Below, piece by piece: positions 32,788 through 41,496 of a stretch of 64,000 nucleotides of DNA (the first letter of the stretch is position 1; every line of letters starts with the position of its first letter). The position numbers and the translations under genes are program-made. The DNA lies in the NCBI GenBank assembly GCA_033283335.1, contig JAWMQP010000013.1, forward strand, positions 48,236 to 112,235. The letters run 5' to 3'. The stretch is from Pseudomaricurvus sp033283335 (lineage in GTDB: Bacteria > Pseudomonadota > Gammaproteobacteria > Pseudomonadales > Cellvibrionaceae). The notes below the pieces were generated by a model, which made no database searches, had not been told where the DNA came from, and saw nothing but the letters and a program-made list of their open reading frames with translations.

Positions 32788-33567
32788 TTATGGCGTCTGT
32801 GGCAGTCGGGTCAGTTCCGCGCCGATACGGGTATTGCCCGCGGGCGAAAGTCCAAACAATTGTCGAGCTTGATCGTCCAGACTCGCCTGTACTTCAGCCG
32901 GCAATGTCATGCTCCAGTTCATCTGTGGGCGGATAAAGTCCGCACTGTAATAGGCAAACATCATGCGCCGTTGCTGATCCTCGGTGCTGTTCTGGCCGGA
33001 GGTATGCCACAATCGACCTTCCATCGCGATAAATGATCCAGCTGGGGCTTCAAACGGTAAGGTTTGCTGAAAGGCATCCTCAGGCACCTGATCCGCAGAT
33101 TGATAGCGGTGGCTGCCCGGTAGATAACGAGTGGCGCCATTGGCCTCGGTGATATCATCCAGACACCAGATGATATTGATCGCCCAGGGATGCACCCAGG
33201 GTGAAGGGATGACCAGAGCCTGATCGGAGTGCAAATTCATCGGGCCGGCACCGGGCAAGGCAATATTGGCCGTGAAGTTGGAAATCAAATAATGCGAACC
33301 CAACACGGCTTCTACCGCTTGCAGAGCATCCGGACGTAAAAGAAGTTCGAGAAATACCGGGTCCATGGCCGGTAAGTTGTTCACCCGAACACTGGAGGCG
33401 TTGGGGTCCAGGGTAGGAATATGGGTGGAGCCCATCACTTGCCGGGTAATTTCAATTCCCCTCTGCAAGCCGGCTCGAGCCCGCTCAAGTTGAGCGCCGG
33501 TTAATACTTCCGGAAAAATACAGAAACCCTGTTCCGTTAATTGCTGCTTCAAATCAGTAGTGTTCAT
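32788..33567 (-). CDS. Phytanoyl-CoA dioxygenase (PhyH) family oxygenase, copy 2
   Basis: 259 residues from ATG 33567, chosen because AGGTGA lies seven bases upstream and the fold starts at TTDLKQQLTEQGF. A longer frame upstream overlaps the preceding gene and is not needed. Fe(II) triad: His113-x-Asp115 in MNLHSDQAL and His188 in RLWHTSGQ. The family uses 2-oxoglutarate and O2 to hydroxylate, often alpha to an acyl-CoA carbonyl, or performs other C-H oxidations. It is a close relative of the preceding gene 33575-34387, which suggests tandem duplication followed by divergence. Confidence 0.88.
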   Translation of the reverse strand: MNTTDLKQQLTEQGFCIFPEVLTGAQLERARAGLQRGIEITRQVMGSTHIPTLDPNASSVRVNNLPAMDPVFLELLLRPDALQAVEAVLGSHYLISNFTANIALPGAGPMNLHSDQALVIPSPWVHPWAINIIWCLDDITEANGATRYLPGSHRYQSADQVPEDAFQQTLPFEAPAGSFIAMEGRLWHTSGQNSTEDQQRRMMFAYYSADFIRPQMNWSMTLPAEVQASLDDQARQLFGLSPAGNTRIGAELTRLPQTP

Positions 33568-33574
33568 CTTGGAG

Positions 33575-34387
33575 TCACCTGGGTGATTGGCCATTGATGA
33601 GCCCAAAGCCTTGGCTCTTGTAACCCAGCAGCGTGAGCATGGTGTCCGATCCGAATTGTTGGATTTCCGGCTTGAGTGACAAAAACCAATTCTCCTGAGT
33701 GCGCACATAGGTTTTGGTGTACCAGGCAAATATGCCAGCCCGGGTTTTGTCGGTAGTGGTGTTGGCTCCAGTCTGGTGCCAGAGCCTCGACTCAAACACA
33801 ATCATCGATCCGGCAGGCGCTTCCAGCGCTACCGTGTCGGTAGCCATCTCTTCAGGTCTCACCGCTCGGTTAAGCAGATGACTGCCGGGTACAATGCGGG
33901 TTGCACCATTATCGTCAGTAAAATCGTCGATAGCCCAGGCACAATTCAGGCCTTGAGGTCCGGCCTCTGGCCAGGGTTCGGCCAGAAACGTCTGATCGGC
34001 ATGCAGATAGCCTCCGGCACACCCAGGCCCACAGATATTGGCTGACAAGTTCCCCAGTAATGCCGGCCACCTTAAGATGTTGCGGACATATTCCATGGCC
34101 ATCGGATGCTCAACCAGATCCTCAAACACCGGATCACGGCTGAGTACATTCCAGATACGCTGATTGGTAGTGGGATCGCCATAATCCAGAGCAAACTCGG
34201 GCAATTCCCGCTGGCGCTGACGGTCGTCTTCCGCGGCGCGGTAAATAGCGTCACGAGTTCGCTTCAGACTGTCGCCGGTTATAACCCCGGGTACCACGGT
34301 ATAGCCATACTCAGCCAGGTTGCTCAGGCCCTGTTCCAGGCTGGAAGTAAATTCAGGTGTTCGGGTCACAGAAGTTGCAGGTGTCAT
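33575..34387 (-). CDS. Phytanoyl-CoA dioxygenase (PhyH) family oxygenase, copy 1
   Basis: 270 residues. Fe(II) ligands His129-x-Asp131 (GYLHADQTF) and His204 (RLWHQTGAN), with NGATRIVPGSH between them. Arginine for 2-oxoglutarate expected in the following strand (TDKTRAGIFAWY). Shares the GATR-x-x-PGSH and RLWH blocks and overall layout with the next gene. 13 bases behind the NTF2-like gene. Non-heme Fe/2OG hydroxylation of a pathway intermediate is likely. The regiochemistry and whether the substrate is a CoA ester are unknown. Confidence 0.88.
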   Translation of the reverse strand: MTPATSVTRTPEFTSSLEQGLSNLAEYGYTVVPGVITGDSLKRTRDAIYRAAEDDRQRQRELPEFALDYGDPTTNQRIWNVLSRDPVFEDLVEHPMAMEYVRNILRWPALLGNLSANICGPGCAGGYLHADQTFLAEPWPEAGPQGLNCAWAIDDFTDDNGATRIVPGSHLLNRAVRPEEMATDTVALEAPAGSMIVFESRLWHQTGANTTTDKTRAGIFAWYTKTYVRTQENWFLSLKPEIQQFGSDTMLTLLGYKSQGFGLINGQSPR

Positions 34388-34400
34388 AGGAATCTTCCTG

Positions 34401-34859
34401 TTAAATCACACGACAGTTCGCAGGCAGTCCTGAGGTTATTTCTACCCCATCGTCCAACACTAACTGAGAAGACAGGTCGATATACTCATCAATGCGGGTC
34501 AGCAAGCCATTTTCAGCCGAGACGAACAGACAACAGGGCTTACCAATGCAGGTTCCGTCCGCCAGCTTCATGACAAACATGTGTCGTTGTACGAGGCCAT
34601 CGTCCACCGTTGAACGCCGAATATCCAACAGCTGCATGGCTTCAACACCGGCAAATAACTGCTGCCAGGCAGAAGCCGCCTGCTCGAGGGTTTGCGCCAC
34701 ACAATCGAAGTTGTGCCAGAAGCGAGCCTCTGGCGCGCAGAGGTTGAGCATGGCATCCAGATCTTTGGCGGCCAGGGCGGCGTAAAACCGGTCCAACACG
34801 GACTCGGTAGTTGGAGTTAAGGTGGTTGACACTCTCCCTACCTCGCTGGGTTTTATCAC
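34401..34859 (-). CDS. SnoaL/NTF2-like protein
   Basis: 152 residues. NTF2-like domain: LDRFYAALAAKDLDAMLNL (about 20-38), ARFWHNFD near 46-53, and the ending GLLTRIDEYIDLSSQL, which is very typical of SnoaL-type ketosteroid-isomerase-like folds. The start is uncertain. ATG 34859 gives nine extra residues; GTG 34832 has GAGG-type purines (CGAGGTAGG) just upstream and removes an unusual leader. First gene of the NTF2-PhyH-PhyH-cupin unit. Function unknown. Confidence 0.78.
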   Translation of the reverse strand: MIKPSEVGRVSTTLTPTTESVLDRFYAALAAKDLDAMLNLCAPEARFWHNFDCVAQTLEQAASAWQQLFAGVEAMQLLDIRRSTVDDGLVQRHMFVMKLADGTCIGKPCCLFVSAENGLLTRIDEYIDLSSQLVLDDGVEITSGLPANCRVI

Positions 34860-35162
34860 GATTATTGTTATGGATGGCCTTACTAAGGTCGGACTAGTTT
34901 AAGCTCTGTCTTACTGGCTTCTTCAGGCTTAATCAAGTTCCTGCCTCGAGCGGCCTTTTCCAGATAAAACTGTCATGTCGAGATACACGGTTATTTTGAA
35001 AAACTACTATTCTCGATAAGACTTTATGCAACAACGAGAACGGTCAGACGGTTTTAGATTAAGGCCGTTTGTATCTAGGCTAGCACCTACATATAATCGA
35101 AACAACCATAATTAACTAACCATCAGTTATAATCGTCAAAATTAAACGAGGCAGGACGCCCT
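34860..35162. other. Divergent intergenic region, about 300 bases
   Basis: Non-coding gap between the NTF2-PhyH unit (minus) and the MDR gene (plus). It contains the operator/-10 overlap at 35116-35133 and an inverted pair TTCTCG (35010) ... CGAGAA (35035) of unclear meaning. No small gene or RNA is recognisable. Confidence 0.6.
35116..35133 (+). promoter_or_regulatory. CTAAC-CATCA-GTTA element overlapping a TATAAT box
   Basis: TAAC-CATCA-GTTA is a symmetrical variant of the TGAC-N5-GTCA element. Its right arm merges with TATAAT (35128-35133), a perfect -10 box about 30 bases before the MDR start. The reverse complement resembles the element at 893-910 (CTAACGATGAGTCAA). Confidence 0.5.
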
Positions 35163-36254
35163 GTGAGAGATGCGACCAACATGAAGTATTACCATGTGGA
35201 TGTCACCGAATTCGGGGGTCCCGAAACTCTGAAGATGATTCAGGAAACGGAACGCCCCGAGCCTACTACCGGCCAGATCCGGGTGCGAGTCCTCACTGCC
35301 GGCACCGGCTTCACCGACACCATCATTCGACAGGGTCAGTACATTGATGTTAAGGAAAAGCCCCCGTTTACTCTCGGTTACGACTGGTTCGGCATCGTCG
35401 ACAAGCTGGGTGCAGATGTGACTGGGCTGAAGGTTGGGCAATACGTGGCTGACCTGTCGATCATAGGTGGCTATACCCAGTATCTCTGTGTCGATGCCGA
35501 CAGAGTCGTACCCGCGCCGAACGGGTTGCATCCCGCTGAAGCAGTGGCCATGATTTTGTCCTACACCACTGCCTACCAGATGCTGACCCGCATCCGTAAT
35601 ATTCCCGAAGGCAGTACCTGCCTGGTGCATGCGGCCGGCGGTGCGGTAGGTACCGCGTTGCTGGAACTGGGTCGGCTAATGGGCCTCACCATGTATGGTA
35701 CGGCGTCTCCGGCAAAGCACGACACCGTCAGGCAGCTGGGGGGAATCCCCATTGATTATCGGCAACAGGATTTTGTCGAGGTTGTAAAGCAAGCAACGGA
35801 TGGTCAAGGAGTGGATGTGGTGTTTGACACCATCGGTGGCAAAAGTTGGAGCCGGTCCCGCAAGGCACTGAAGAAAGGCGGACTACTGGTTTGCTTTGGC
35901 GTGCTCCAGTACACCACCGGCGAAGAAAGCAAAACCGATACGCTACTGGGCTTTCTGAAACTCAACCTGGTGTGGAAATGGTTTCCGGCCGGTAAGACCG
36001 CCACCTTTTACAACATCAGTCACCGACGGGATAAGCACCCGGAAGAGTTTAAGCAGGACGTCCAAACCCTGTTTTCCATGCTGGCAGAAAAAAAGTTGCA
36101 CCCAGCCATTGCCGAACTGGCCCCCCTCAGTAAAGCCGCCGATGTGCATCGGCGAATTGATCAAGCAGAGATCAAGGGCAAGGTAGTATTGCAGTGCAAT
36201 TTCTTTCCACTGCAATCCGCTAATGCAGAACCAGCCATTAAACAAGCTACCTGA
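35163..36254 (+). CDS. Zinc-independent MDR oxidoreductase (quinone-oxidoreductase-like)
   Basis: 363 residues from GTG 35163, which has GAGGCAGG about eight bases upstream. ATG 35181 is a second in-frame choice that fits the family start (MKYYHVDVTEFGG). No zinc-lobe cysteines. Cofactor loop HAAGGAVGTALLE (about 158-170) and the DVVFDTIGGKSW strand place it among quinone/enoyl reductases of the MDR superfamily, usually NADPH-dependent. It would reduce an activated double bond. Monocistronic, converging on the AMP-ligase at 36270. Confidence 0.85.
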   Translation: MRDATNMKYYHVDVTEFGGPETLKMIQETERPEPTTGQIRVRVLTAGTGFTDTIIRQGQYIDVKEKPPFTLGYDWFGIVDKLGADVTGLKVGQYVADLSIIGGYTQYLCVDADRVVPAPNGLHPAEAVAMILSYTTAYQMLTRIRNIPEGSTCLVHAAGGAVGTALLELGRLMGLTMYGTASPAKHDTVRQLGGIPIDYRQQDFVEVVKQATDGQGVDVVFDTIGGKSWSRSRKALKKGGLLVCFGVLQYTTGEESKTDTLLGFLKLNLVWKWFPAGKTATFYNISHRRDKHPEEFKQDVQTLFSMLAEKKLHPAIAELAPLSKAADVHRRIDQAEIKGKVVLQCNFFPLQSANAEPAIKQAT

Positions 36255-36269
36255 TTGAGCGAGTAAATC

Positions 36270-37817
36270 TTAGCGGTTAAGTTTTTCGATCATCATGGTT
36301 TCAATCTGACGGCGGGCCACCTTATTACTGGGCAGCATAGGTACATCCTCCCGGCAGATAGCCACATAAGCACGGGGCACTTTATAACTGGATAAATTCT
36401 TCACCAGCTGCGCCTGGATCATAGAAAAATCCAGCTCTACCCCCTCACGAGGTACCACCGCCGCCACCAGCAATTGGCCTCTTTCCTTATCGGGAATCCC
36501 AACAACATAGGCTGAATGCACACCATCCAACTGCTGCATTTCATATTCCACTTCCGCTGGGGATACATTACTGCTGGCGGTTTTGATCATATCTCCATCG
36601 CGACCCACAAAGTGAATCCGTGAGCCATCGCGCTGACCAAGATCACCGGTATGGTAATAACCATCGACAGTAAAATAGCCATCGCGCTCCATTTTGTGCA
36701 AACCGGGTGTCAAAGCATTACCCCGCACTTGAATCTCCCCCACTTCGCCATCGGCAACCGGGTTATTGTTTTCATCAGCAACCCGTACCTCAAAGCCATC
36801 GGCAATATGATCCAACGGCGGACACAGTGGGTAGCCATCAGCTCGCATGGTATCGGCATAGGAGTATGGACCCAGGGTTTCTGTCATACCGAGAGCCCAG
36901 ATGGTCATGCCTTTCGGATATTCGAACATATCGTCTTTGGCCAGCACACTGCCCATGGCAATTTTACTGTTGGTGGAAGTGCCTTCCGTGCAAACGCTTT
37001 TCGCTCCGGCCGCCCAATTGGCCAGCAAGAACAACATCAAGCCCCCCACCCAGAACATGGGCAGCCCCACCATGATTTCGGCTCCCGGCGGCAGTGGCCG
37101 CATCTTGCAGAGGTAGCGGGTTCGCTGCAGCATCGGACCGTGACAGTGTTTCACCCCCTTGGGCATCGCCATGGAACCGGACGTATAAATTTCCAGTACC
37201 TGGTCCGAGGGATGGATCTCGGTTTCAATTTTACTCAGCAATTCATCCGTTATCGAATCCGCTGTGGACATCAACCAGTGTTGATCGCGAACCGAAACCG
37301 GCAAGTCCGGTCCGGAAGACACCACCCAGCGCAAGTAAGGTACTGAGGGCACTCGAAGCTCGGCCGAGTCGACAGTCAGTAATTCCGGCAGTGCTTCACA
37401 CAAGCGCTTCACATAATCTTTACCCAACAACGAACGCTGCAGTAACAAACCACAGATGTCCGACTGCCGGAGAATACGCACCAGTTCAGAGGATTTAGCC
37501 AGAGTACTGATCGGCACCGCAATGCCGCCGGTTCGGGCGATGGCCGCGAACGCCACAGCAAATTCCGGGCCGTTACCGTAGATAAATCCAACCCGACTGC
37601 CTTTCCCTACGCCGCGAGCGATCAACCCCCGAGCCATTTCGCAGGAGCGACGATCGAGTTCGACAAAGCTAAGAGCATGGGTTTCACCCTCACTGAGAGA
37701 CAACGAGATAGCGGTATTATTGCCGTAGAGGCTAGCCGCCGCCCTGATCAGCTGCGGAAAGGTCTGAGCCAACTCGATGGTTACCGGTAGCTGATGTTCC
37801 TGATTCATTACATTCAT
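36270..37817 (-). CDS. AMP-dependent acyl-CoA synthetase
   Basis: 515 residues from ATG 37817, two bases after the MFS stop (ATG 37808 is also possible). A3 motif IYTSGSMAMPKG, in which the usual SGTTG is SGSMA; ALGMTETLGPYSY; the GYYHTGDLGQRDG and GRDGDMIKTASSNVSP regions; and the C-terminal lysine context LPSNKVARR, where the canonical PxGK is PSNK. It forms a CoA thioester of an unknown acid. The changed phosphate-binding loop deserves notice. Co-transcribed with the MFS transporter, so the permease probably supplies the acid. Confidence 0.85.
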   Translation of the reverse strand: MNVMNQEHQLPVTIELAQTFPQLIRAAASLYGNNTAISLSLSEGETHALSFVELDRRSCEMARGLIARGVGKGSRVGFIYGNGPEFAVAFAAIARTGGIAVPISTLAKSSELVRILRQSDICGLLLQRSLLGKDYVKRLCEALPELLTVDSAELRVPSVPYLRWVVSSGPDLPVSVRDQHWLMSTADSITDELLSKIETEIHPSDQVLEIYTSGSMAMPKGVKHCHGPMLQRTRYLCKMRPLPPGAEIMVGLPMFWVGGLMLFLLANWAAGAKSVCTEGTSTNSKIAMGSVLAKDDMFEYPKGMTIWALGMTETLGPYSYADTMRADGYPLCPPLDHIADGFEVRVADENNNPVADGEVGEIQVRGNALTPGLHKMERDGYFTVDGYYHTGDLGQRDGSRIHFVGRDGDMIKTASSNVSPAEVEYEMQQLDGVHSAYVVGIPDKERGQLLVAAVVPREGVELDFSMIQAQLVKNLSSYKVPRAYVAICREDVPMLPSNKVARRQIETMMIEKLNR

Positions 37818-37819
37818 GT

Positions 37820-39190
37820 TTAAGGGGTAACTGTTTGATTTTGAGGTTGTTCTTGAGCTTGAACCTGTTCGATATCCTGCGCCAAGGTGCGGCCGCATAG
37901 AATAAGAAAAATACAGCCGACCAGTGTTAACAAGGAAACAGATGCCAGCGCGTAACGAATGGATTCCGAGCCGTAAGCGGGCATGAGCCAGTCACTGAGT
38001 GCACCGACGATAAACGGGCCCGCACCAGCCCCGACAATGTTGATGATAAACAGCAATACCGCAGACGCCGTCGCGCGCATGTTTAATTGCGCCAAAGACT
38101 GGTTCACGCTGTACATGGCCGGAATGTAAATATTCATCAACACGTAGTACGGGAAAAAACAGACCAATGCCAGGGTCAGGGAATCCGACAGCAAAAACAC
38201 CAACGCCAGAGGCACCCCTGACATAGTGCAGATCCCCGGTACCACTATCCGCCACGAGGTTTTGATCGTCGCCATTTTATCGGTGATAAGTCCACCCAAA
38301 ACGGTACCCAGCACGCCACCGCCACCGACAATCAGTGCCATCCACTGGCCGGTCTCCGACGGTGATAATGCATGCACGCGGCTGAAAAATTCATAGCCCC
38401 ACATCAATACCCCATAACCGGGAATCGACAGAAACGAACAACCTATGATCAATAATACCCAGGAGCGAGAAGCGCTGAGAAAACCTAATGTCTCCCAAAA
38501 ACTGAGCGTCTTGCCGCTGGCCATCGCAGGATCGGATTGCCCCCGCGGAGGCTCCTTGACGGTAAAGCGCAGGACCAGGGCAAACAACACTCCCGGCACA
38601 CCGATGACAATAAAGGCCGTGCGCCAATCAAAATGCTCCAGCAGGTAACCGCCACCCAGATAGGCCACCGCCGAACCGGCAAACACCCCTGAGGAATAGA
38701 TCGCCAAGGCCGTACCTCGACGATGAGTGGGGAAATAATCCGCGATCAATGAGTGGGCAGGTGGTGTTCCTGCCGCCTCGCCAATACCAACACCAATACG
38801 GGCAATCACCAAATGCACAAACGTCTTTGCCATGCCCGAAGCAATGGTCATGGCACTCCAAATGGTCAAGCCAATGGCAATGATATTACGACGATTGCTT
38901 TTATCCGCCCAACGGGCAATGGGGATACCGGCAAAGGTATAAAGAACCGCGAAGGCAAACCCCACCAGCAATCCCATGGCAGTATCCGATGCGCCAAACT
39001 CGGCCTTGATCGGGCCGATAAACACCGACATGATTTGCCGATCAACAAAATTAAAAACGTAGACAATAAACAACACGCCTAAAACATAGTTAGCGTATGC
39101 CGGGGAATAAGCGGCGGACTTCTCTGATTTTTGCGAGACTTTGGACGTTATCATATTGTTTTTTAAGGCCAGACTCTCTGATTTTCTCAT
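37820..39190 (-). CDS. MFS transporter
   Basis: 456 residues from ATG 39190. An upstream in-frame ATG at 39289 would run into the truncated NTF2 reading frame and lacks support. Twelve hydrophobic segments; the loop 2-3 signature is ARWADKSNRRNI, with GIGEAAGTPPAHSLIADYFP in helix 4-5. It resembles the spinster/hexuronate-like MFS group that is frequent in marine catabolic clusters. Sits upstream of the AMP-ligase with a two-base gap. A second, related permease is at 42173. Confidence 0.88.
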   Translation of the reverse strand: MRKSESLALKNNMITSKVSQKSEKSAAYSPAYANYVLGVLFIVYVFNFVDRQIMSVFIGPIKAEFGASDTAMGLLVGFAFAVLYTFAGIPIARWADKSNRRNIIAIGLTIWSAMTIASGMAKTFVHLVIARIGVGIGEAAGTPPAHSLIADYFPTHRRGTALAIYSSGVFAGSAVAYLGGGYLLEHFDWRTAFIVIGVPGVLFALVLRFTVKEPPRGQSDPAMASGKTLSFWETLGFLSASRSWVLLIIGCSFLSIPGYGVLMWGYEFFSRVHALSPSETGQWMALIVGGGGVLGTVLGGLITDKMATIKTSWRIVVPGICTMSGVPLALVFLLSDSLTLALVCFFPYYVLMNIYIPAMYSVNQSLAQLNMRATASAVLLFIINIVGAGAGPFIVGALSDWLMPAYGSESIRYALASVSLLTLVGCIFLILCGRTLAQDIEQVQAQEQPQNQTVTP

Positions 39191-39198
39191 GGTAATGC

Positions 39199-39489
39199 TC
39201 AGCTCTTCACTGCGGTTTCGCTGGCAACAGCTTGGGGCAACTTTAACTCCACGATAAAGCGCGTCAGCCTCAGTGCCGCAATTTTCCACTGCCCTTTCTG
39301 CTTATCCCACCTTTCATGGTAGTTTCCATCACCCGGTTTCTCCCTCATCCCGTTCGCCTCCAATTGTGTTGTCAATGCAACACTTTGATTATGGTTTTTT
39401 GGAATCCCTAAAGTACAACACCACAAAGGCAATGTCTCGGTACCTGCACCCTCCGTGAGCCCCTGGATAGTTTGATAACCCCACCGCAC
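39199..39489 (-). pseudogene. Truncated SnoaL/NTF2-like gene (C-terminal half only)
   Basis: 96 codons. Only the C-terminal part of an NTF2-like domain can be recognised (GDGNYHERWDKQKGQWKIAA then LRLTRFIVEL, the usual R-Y-x-D-x-W ... GxWRI ... R ending). The helical N-terminal half of such proteins (50-60 residues) is missing and no matching piece is found in the 250 bases upstream. It directly precedes the MFS gene by eight bases. Could be a shortened functional gene, but a remnant is more likely. Confidence 0.45.
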
Positions 39490-39604
39490 AGGGCTTTATC
39501 CTATGGATTCAAACGCCATTGCTTTGCCAGACAAGTCGGCCTTCACCCAGATGCCGGTTAACCATTACATACGCCCAATCCCTCATGAAGAAATATACCA
39601 TTAA

Positions 39605-39618
39605 CTGACCCCCCATCA
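39605..39618. promoter_or_regulatory. CTGAC-N5-ATCA element upstream of the amidohydrolase-TetR-MFS operon
   Basis: CTGAC-CCCCC-ATCA, one mismatch from the TGAC-N5-GTCA element. It lies just upstream of TTGTCA (39627-39632) and TATCCT (39651-39656), which could be -35 and -10 boxes 18 bases apart. Confidence 0.4.
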
Positions 39619-39743
39619 ATTAATGGTTGTCAGCTTTGGAAATCCAGTGCTATCCTGAATCCATGTTACACCCTGTAACATTTTCGCTTACGGGTAAAAC
39701 AACGACGGTCAATAAAACATATAACAAACCGAAGGAGGCTCAG

Positions 39744-41495
39744 ATGGAATTTCAGATTCTGCTTAAGGGTGGAACCGTGGTCGATGGTACCGGTGCCCCG
39801 GCATACGAGGCCGATGTGCGTGTCAACCAAGGCGTTATCCAGGAAATTGGCCCCAATCTTCAGGCCCGTCAGGGCGAACGGGTTGTCGATGCCAACGGTT
39901 GCCATGTGACACCGGGTTTTATCGAAACCCACAATCACTGGGATGGTGGTGTCTGGTGGTCACCCATGATGGAGCCTGCCGCCGCTTATGGCATTACCAC
40001 CTCTATTAATGGCAACTGCGGCTTTTCCATGGCACCGGCAAAGCCAGAAATTCTGCATGACGTGGTTGATATCTTTAACTTTTTTGAGGATATCCCCGAA
40101 GAACCCATGACCAACCTGATCCCCTGGGACTGGCAAAAATGGAGCGAGTACAAAGCCTCGTTTCTGCGCAATGTAAAAGTGCCGGTTAACTTCGCGGCGT
40201 TTTGTGGGCACATTCCCATTCGCCTGTATGTGATGGGAAATGAGGCCTGGGAGCGCGCGGCCACGGATGACGAAATCGCTCAGATGTGTGCTCTTCTGGA
40301 CGATGCCATGCAGGCCGGCGCCATGGGGCTGTCTTCCAACCAACTGGATTATGACAAACACGATCGTCCCCTGCCCTCGCAACTGGCCGATGACAGGGAA
40401 TATCTGGCCCTGATGAAGGTTGTCGCCAACTACCCGGGCGCTACGGTACAAGTCATTGTCGACCACTACATGCGCATGACCGGTCCTGAACAGGCCGAGC
40501 GGCTTGGCAACCTGGCCCACGAAGCCAAGGTACGACTGCAATGGGCCGGCGTACCCACGCTGCAATTCCAGGCTGAAATTGCAGAAAAATCCCACGCCAT
40601 TCACGAGAATTTCAAGGCCCAGGGCATGGACAACTGGACTGGATTCCATCATGAGTCCCCCACTTCAGTGATAAACTTTGTACGCTCACTGGTGTTCGCC
40701 CAGAATGGCAACCAGGTGTGGCAGGAACTGATTGATGCGGAAGGCTATGAAGCCAAGAACGCTATGTTGTTGGACCCAGAGTGGCTGGCACGGGCCCGGG
40801 AATCCTGGGAAAATCAATATTCCCACTCCTACTTCCACGATCCCAGCGCTCTCACCTTCAAGGAAAGTGAATCCGGTTACGGCCCTGTCGGTGTCACTCT
40901 GGCAGACTACATGGAAAGCACCGGTATCGAACACCCTTCCGATGCCCTGGCGCAATGGGTTTACCACAACGGCCCTGAATCCGTACTGCATAAACGCAGC
41001 TGGGAACGCAACATGGATCTGCTGGTCAAGATGCTGAAAGACCCCCGCTCCGTCGGCAATATTTCCGATGGCGGCGCACACGGTAAAATGTTTTGTGGCT
41101 ACGGCGACAATATCTCCCTGTTAACTCGGTTTGTTCGTGACGAAAAGCTCCTCACCATTGAAGAGGCGGTGCATGTCATGACCGGCAAACTGGCGGACTT
41201 TTTTGGTCTTGGCCAACGAGGTGTGATCAAGGAAGGTTATATTGCAGACATTGCGGTATTTGATCTGGATAAGATCGAGCGCCGGCCTGAAGAGAAAATC
41301 TGGGATGTTTGGGATGGTGAAGGTGGCCGTACCTACCGCTACACCCGGGCAGCGGCTCCTATGCTGATTACCTTAGTCAAAGGTGTACCAACGTTTGACA
41401 ATGGTGCCGTGACCGGACGCTTCCCTGGTGAATTTGTCGGCCCCAGTCCCGCTTCGCCCGAAGCGCTGGAACAAACCCTGGCCGCTGCAAGCTGA
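39744..41495 (+). CDS. D-aminoacylase-like amidohydrolase
   Basis: 583 residues from ATG 39744, with a perfect AAGGAGG six bases upstream (39732-39738). Amidohydrolase_3/N-acyl-D-amino-acid deacylase type: KGGTVVDGTGAP start, metal motif His63-x-His65-x-Asp67 (THNHWDGG), NGNCGFSMAP near 95, and the late catalytic aspartate in NISDGGAHG. These proteins are frequent in degraders of steroids and cyclic compounds, where the real substrate is often not an acyl amino acid and may be a lactone, amide or cyclic ketone product. First gene of the operon with a TetR regulator (one base after the stop) and an MFS permease. Confidence 0.88.
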   Translation: MEFQILLKGGTVVDGTGAPAYEADVRVNQGVIQEIGPNLQARQGERVVDANGCHVTPGFIETHNHWDGGVWWSPMMEPAAAYGITTSINGNCGFSMAPAKPEILHDVVDIFNFFEDIPEEPMTNLIPWDWQKWSEYKASFLRNVKVPVNFAAFCGHIPIRLYVMGNEAWERAATDDEIAQMCALLDDAMQAGAMGLSSNQLDYDKHDRPLPSQLADDREYLALMKVVANYPGATVQVIVDHYMRMTGPEQAERLGNLAHEAKVRLQWAGVPTLQFQAEIAEKSHAIHENFKAQGMDNWTGFHHESPTSVINFVRSLVFAQNGNQVWQELIDAEGYEAKNAMLLDPEWLARARESWENQYSHSYFHDPSALTFKESESGYGPVGVTLADYMESTGIEHPSDALAQWVYHNGPESVLHKRSWERNMDLLVKMLKDPRSVGNISDGGAHGKMFCGYGDNISLLTRFVRDEKLLTIEEAVHVMTGKLADFFGLGQRGVIKEGYIADIAVFDLDKIERRPEEKIWDVWDGEGGRTYRYTRAAAPMLITLVKGVPTFDNGAVTGRFPGEFVGPSPASPEALEQTLAAAS

Positions 41496-41496
41496 T

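Noticed and set aside
33567..33801. Longer N-terminus for the PhyH gene 32788-33567
   Set aside because: The extra 78 codons overlap the upstream PhyH gene in another frame, are not family-like, and a good ribosome site precedes ATG 33567.
35010..35040. TTCTCG ... CGAGAA pair in the NTF2/MDR gap
   Set aside because: Six-base arms nineteen bases apart and no second copy, so chance is likely.
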